A DNA stretch of 64,000 bases from Vibrio albus. Its GTDB lineage: Bacteria > Pseudomonadota > Gammaproteobacteria > Enterobacterales > Vibrionaceae. Under the pieces are notes generated by a model. It worked only from the letters and a program-made list of their open reading frames with translations. It made no database searches and was not told the origin of the DNA. The DNA lies in contig NZ_QFWT01000001.1 in NCBI RefSeq assembly GCF_003144035.1, forward strand, positions 682,001 to 746,000, given 5' to 3'. Position 1 is the first letter of the stretch. Every line of letters begins with the position of its first letter. Of the stretch, positions 59,167 through 64,000 are shown in pieces. A program made the translations under genes and the position numbers.

Positions 59167-60153
59167 CTAACTGTTCATCAGCCTGGCAACCACCTCTCGT
59201 GAGTTTTTCCACAGCTGAGAATTTTTCAGCTCAGACAAAGTAACGTTCTGCTGTTTCATCAAATTGGCCGCCTGAGGGACCTCCTGGATTGGCAGGTTAT
59301 CCAGCACCTCTATACTGGCGTTACGGTTATTGCACAGTAACAACATATCGCAGCCCGCATCCAGCGCCTGTTGCGCCCGCTCTGCCGGTGAGCCCATTAT
59401 CGTGGCACCTTCCATGTTGAGATCATCGGAAAAGACGATCCCACTAAAGCCAAGATTCTGACGTAATATATTTTTCAGCCAGTAAGGCGAGCCACTGGCA
59501 GGCCGTTTATCATAATGAGGGTAAATGACATGAGCCGGCATCATGGCATCCAGCATGCCTGATTCAATCTGCGCCTTAAACACCGCCATATCGGTCGCCA
59601 GAATATCGCTCCGTTCATCATAAGGGGTCTCAAGGTGAGAATCAGCAATCACCCCACCATGTCCCGGAAAATGCTTACCTGTTGTCGCCATACCGATGCT
59701 TTTCATGCCACACATAAAGGCGGTGCTGTATCGAAGGATATCCTCTTTCGTTTCCCCAAATGCCCGGTTCCCAATAGCCTTACAGTCAAAACCTTGGTCC
59801 AGAACGGGGGCAAAGCTGAGATCAACGTCATGGGCAACCAATTCGGCAGCCATCAGCCAGCCGGTCTGTTCAGCCGTTTCTTCACTCAGTTGTTCCCTCG
59901 CAAAGGTATCCATGGAAGGCAAACGGGAAAAGCCCTCACGGAAACGCTGCACGCGGCCGCCTTCCTGATCCACACCGATCAGTATTGGACCTCTTGCAGC
60001 TTTTCGGATTGACTGATTAAGAGCGATCAGCTGCTTGCTGTCATAATAATTACGGGAAAAATGAATCACGCCCCCCACGGTAGGATGTTGCAGAATCTCT
60101 TTTTCTTCCGCAGTCAGTTCATACCCATCCAGATCGATCCAAAGTGGTCCCAT
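59167..60153 (-). CDS. nagZ: Beta-N-acetylhexosaminidase NagZ
   Basis: Cytosolic family 3 glycosidase that removes GlcNAc from GlcNAc-anhydroMurNAc-peptides in peptidoglycan recycling. It is 328 aa. Key motifs: [21 protein letters not shown], the catalytic loop [14 protein letters not shown] with the His acid/base, and [10 protein letters not shown] with the nucleophilic Asp. The single-domain form is typical of Gram-negatives. Divergent from anmK-murQ across 91 bp, which handle the next steps of the pathway. Confidence 0.96.
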   Translation of the reverse strand: MGPLWIDLDGYELTAEEKEILQHPTVGGVIHFSRNYYDSKQLIALNQSIRKAARGPILIGVDQEGGRVQRFREGFSRLPSMDTFAREQLSEETAEQTGWLMAAELVAHDVDLSFAPVLDQGFDCKAIGNRAFGETKEDILRYSTAFMCGMKSIGMATTGKHFPGHGGVIADSHLETPYDERSDILATDMAVFKAQIESGMLDAMMPAHVIYPHYDKRPASGSPYWLKNILRQNLGFSGIVFSDDLNMEGATIMGSPAERAQQALDAGCDMLLLCNNRNASIEVLDNLPIQEVPQAANLMKQQNVTLSELKNSQLWKNSREVVARLMNS

Positions 60154-60244
60154 TACATTCTCCGGCCTTATCCTTTTAATAACTGCAGGATATTCTGATT
60201 ATTTTTGCTTTACAATGGAAAGACTAACTTGGGGGGAAAGCAAT

Positions 60245-62288
<2,044 letters not shown>

Positions 62289-62306
62289 GCGCAGAGGGGA
62301 TGTGAC

Positions 62307-62648
62307 CTACCTCGATTCATTCCAGCCGCGCTGCCATTCCATACGGAATTTTTGAGCATGCTCGGTACCTTCACAAACCCCTTCATAATATTGCCCGGAT
62401 AATCCTATCTGATAAGCGACGTCAGGGTCGCAGTACTCAGCCACACCTCGCATATAACCCTGATCGTACTCTGCATGGTTGGCCTGACCCAACTCCCTGA
62501 GCTGACTGTACGAGCGGGCATGGCTGCCTTTAATACCATCCTGATAACCAATCCCATACCAGTCATTTTCTGCTGCCAGATCCGAAATCCCTTTACTACA
62601 TCCACTCAACACGATAGCAGCAAGCAATACTGCACCTAGCTTTTTCAT
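62307..62648 (-). CDS. DUF2799 lipoprotein
   Basis: 113 aa. Signal peptide with lipobox MKKLGAVLLAAIVLSGC, so Cys17 becomes the lipidated residue. The mature part has repeats of the type WYGIGYQDGIKGS and YDQGYMRGVAEYC, characteristic of DUF2799 proteins, and ends in EWQRGWNESR. The function is unknown; probably outer-membrane attached in the periplasm. It is convergent with murQ with an 18-bp gap. Confidence 0.8.
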   Translation of the reverse strand: MKKLGAVLLAAIVLSGCSKGISDLAAENDWYGIGYQDGIKGSHARSYSQLRELGQANHAEYDQGYMRGVAEYCDPDVAYQIGLSGQYYEGVCEGTEHAQKFRMEWQRGWNESR

Positions 62649-62755
62649 AAGAACGCCTTAAGTAACATTAAGTTATAAGATGAGTCTAACACCAAATGTC
62701 TGATTCTGCCGTTGTGTTCGGGAGAAAAACAATAAACCGTTTATCCTAATATCTC

Positions 62756-62783
62756 ACCGCTCAGGCCGATATATTGCCGCTGA
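62756..62783 (+). promoter_or_regulatory. Candidate BtsR binding site upstream of the CstA-family gene
   Basis: ACCGCTCA at 62756-62763 is a perfect fit to the BtsR half-site ACC(G/A)CT(C/T)A. GCCGCTGA at 62776-62783 is a second direct repeat with two mismatches. The spacer is 12 bp, against the 13 bp reported for E. coli, close to LytTR spacing in general. The site lies about 95-120 bp upstream of the ATG, where an activator would act. Confidence 0.65.
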
Positions 62784-62876
62784 CTATAGAAGCTGATGAA
62801 GCTATTCATCCTCTCATTTATTCTTGACCCTGACCTAAACAAAATCCCTATAACGAATAAACGTGAGACGATAACT

Positions 62877-64000
62877 ATGACCTGGTTCCTAATCAGTATT
62901 GCAGCCCTAATTGGCGGATACTTTATCTATGGTACTTTTGTTGAAAAAGTATTTGGTATTAACGAAAAACTAGCGACTCCGGCACATGCCCAAAACGACG
63001 GCGTGGACTATGTCCCTATGTCGACACCGAAAGTCTATCTGGTTCAGCTACTGAACATTGCCGGTGTTGGTCCTATCTTCGGCCCTATTATGGGGGCGTT
63101 ATACGGCCCGGCCGCCCTACTCTGGATTGTTATTGGCTGTGTATTTGCCGGTGCAGTACATGACTACTTCTCCGGTATGCTATCTGTCCGTAATAACGGG
63201 GCTTCAGTGCCTACGATTACCGGCCGTTACCTGGGTAATGGTGCAAAACACTTTATGAACATTTTTGCCATTATTCTGCTGCTACTGGTTGGGGTGGTGT
63301 TTGTATCAGCCCCGGCAGGCATGCTGACGAATCTGGCCAATGAACAGGGTGGTCTGGAGATATCTAAAACAACCATGGTCGTGGCTATCTTCGCCTATTA
63401 CATCATTGCGACTATCGTTCCGGTCGATAAGATCATCGGTCGTTTTTACCCGCTGTTTGGGGCCCTGCTGATCTTTATGTCTGTCGGCCTTATTACTGCT
63501 GTCGGCTTTTCCAGCGAGCACACCATTATGGGTGGCTATGCTATCAGCGATATGTTCACCAACCTGAACCCGAATGATATGCCGCTATGGCCGGCCCTGT
63601 TTATCACGATTGCCTGTGGTGCGATCTCTGGCTTCCATGCCACTCAGTCACCTCTGATGGCTCGCTGCATGAAGAATGAGAAAAACGGCCGCTTTGTTTT
63701 CTATGGTGCGATGATTGGTGAAGGTGTTATCGCGATTATCTGGTGTACACTGGCTCTGTCTTTCTTCGGCTCTGTTGACGCCCTTTCCGATGCGGTACAT
63801 AACGGTGGTCCGGGTAACGTCGTATACAGCTCCTCTTTCGGTCTTCTGGGCACCTTCGGTGGTATCCTGGCATTCCTGGGTGTGGTGATTCTGCCGATTA
63901 CCTCCGGTGACACCGCATTTCGTTCCAGCCGTCTGATCCTGGCTGAGTACTTCAATATGGAACAGAAATCGCTGAATAAGCGTCTGCTGATGGCAGTGCC
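62877..64000 (+). CDS. cstA: CstA-family pyruvate/peptide transporter, N-terminal part
   Basis: Multi-span inner-membrane protein; 374 codons are present and the gene runs past the window end. The family motif HAQNDGVDYVPMSTPKVYLVQLLNIAGVGPIFGPIMGALYGP lies after a first helix. There are about nine helices so far, and the later motif AISGFHATQSPLMARC is also typical. It lacks the extra N-terminal helices of the 701-aa E. coli CstA, so it is the shorter CstA type. A BtsR-like site upstream and btsSR nearby suggest pyruvate-responsive expression, like E. coli btsT. Confidence 0.88.
   Translation, partial: MTWFLISIAALIGGYFIYGTFVEKVFGINEKLATPAHAQNDGVDYVPMSTPKVYLVQLLNIAGVGPIFGPIMGALYGPAALLWIVIGCVFAGAVHDYFSGMLSVRNNGASVPTITGRYLGNGAKHFMNIFAIILLLLVGVVFVSAPAGMLTNLANEQGGLEISKTTMVVAIFAYYIIATIVPVDKIIGRFYPLFGALLIFMSVGLITAVGFSSEHTIMGGYAISDMFTNLNPNDMPLWPALFITIACGAISGFHATQSPLMARCMKNEKNGRFVFYGAMIGEGVIAIIWCTLALSFFGSVDALSDAVHNGGPGNVVYSSSFGLLGTFGGILAFLGVVILPITSGDTAFRSSRLILAEYFNMEQKSLNKRLLMAV

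Overview
The window is chromosomal DNA from a gamma-proteobacterium of the family Vibrionaceae, most likely Vibrio. The evidence is an OmpU-type porin between greA and dacB, an oxyR2/ahpC divergent pair, a btsSR two-component pair, and housekeeping blocks ordered as I recall them from vibrios. Nearly all of it is core genome; the clearly accessory stretch is about 53.3-59.2 kb.

Layout. 1-14.2 kb (minus strand): the translation/RNA block pnp (cut by the window edge), rpsO, truB, rbfA, infB, nusA, rimP, tRNA-fMet, tRNA-Leu(GAG), secG, glmM, folP, ftsH, rlmE. 14.3-19.7 kb: yhbY, greA, ompU, dacB, tyrS. 20-22.4 kb: the aroF-tyrA operon behind a perfect TyrR box. 22.4-32.6 kb: a phosphate/polyphosphate island with ppk2, phoU-pstBAC (large periplasmic insertions in PstA and PstC, no pstS nearby) behind a Pho box, then divergent ppk-ppx. 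32.7-41 kb: ndk, pepB, the complete isc operon with two abutting IscR sites, and trmJ. 41.2-48.1 kb: suhB, then queA-tgt-yajC-secD-secF. 48.3-53.3 kb: a CBS-pair protein, the oxyR2/ahpC pair and btsS-btsR.

The accessory stretch holds a cold-shock gene without a start codon, three tiny unrecognised ORFs, an intact csp gene, a diguanylate cyclase, a decayed IS5-family element and a PAS-GGDEF-EAL gene whose last codons are supplied by that element. From 59.2 kb come the peptidoglycan recycling genes nagZ, anmK and murQ, a DUF2799 lipoprotein, and the start of a CstA-family transporter gene with a candidate BtsR site upstream.

How parts fit together. BtsS keeps the four residues reported for pyruvate binding in E. 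coli, and the CstA-family gene 10 kb away carries a near-consensus BtsR repeat, so the window probably holds a sensor and its target. OxyR has the Glu204/Cys206 signature of the sensitive OxyR2 class and faces its peroxiredoxin. Two polyphosphate kinase families, an exopolyphosphatase and the Pst permease sit together. Recurrent small structures include a REP-like palindrome family, heptamer tandem repeats, a greA-leader terminator, tandem terminators before rimP and a pnp-leader hairpin. No CRISPR array, prophage or origin was seen.
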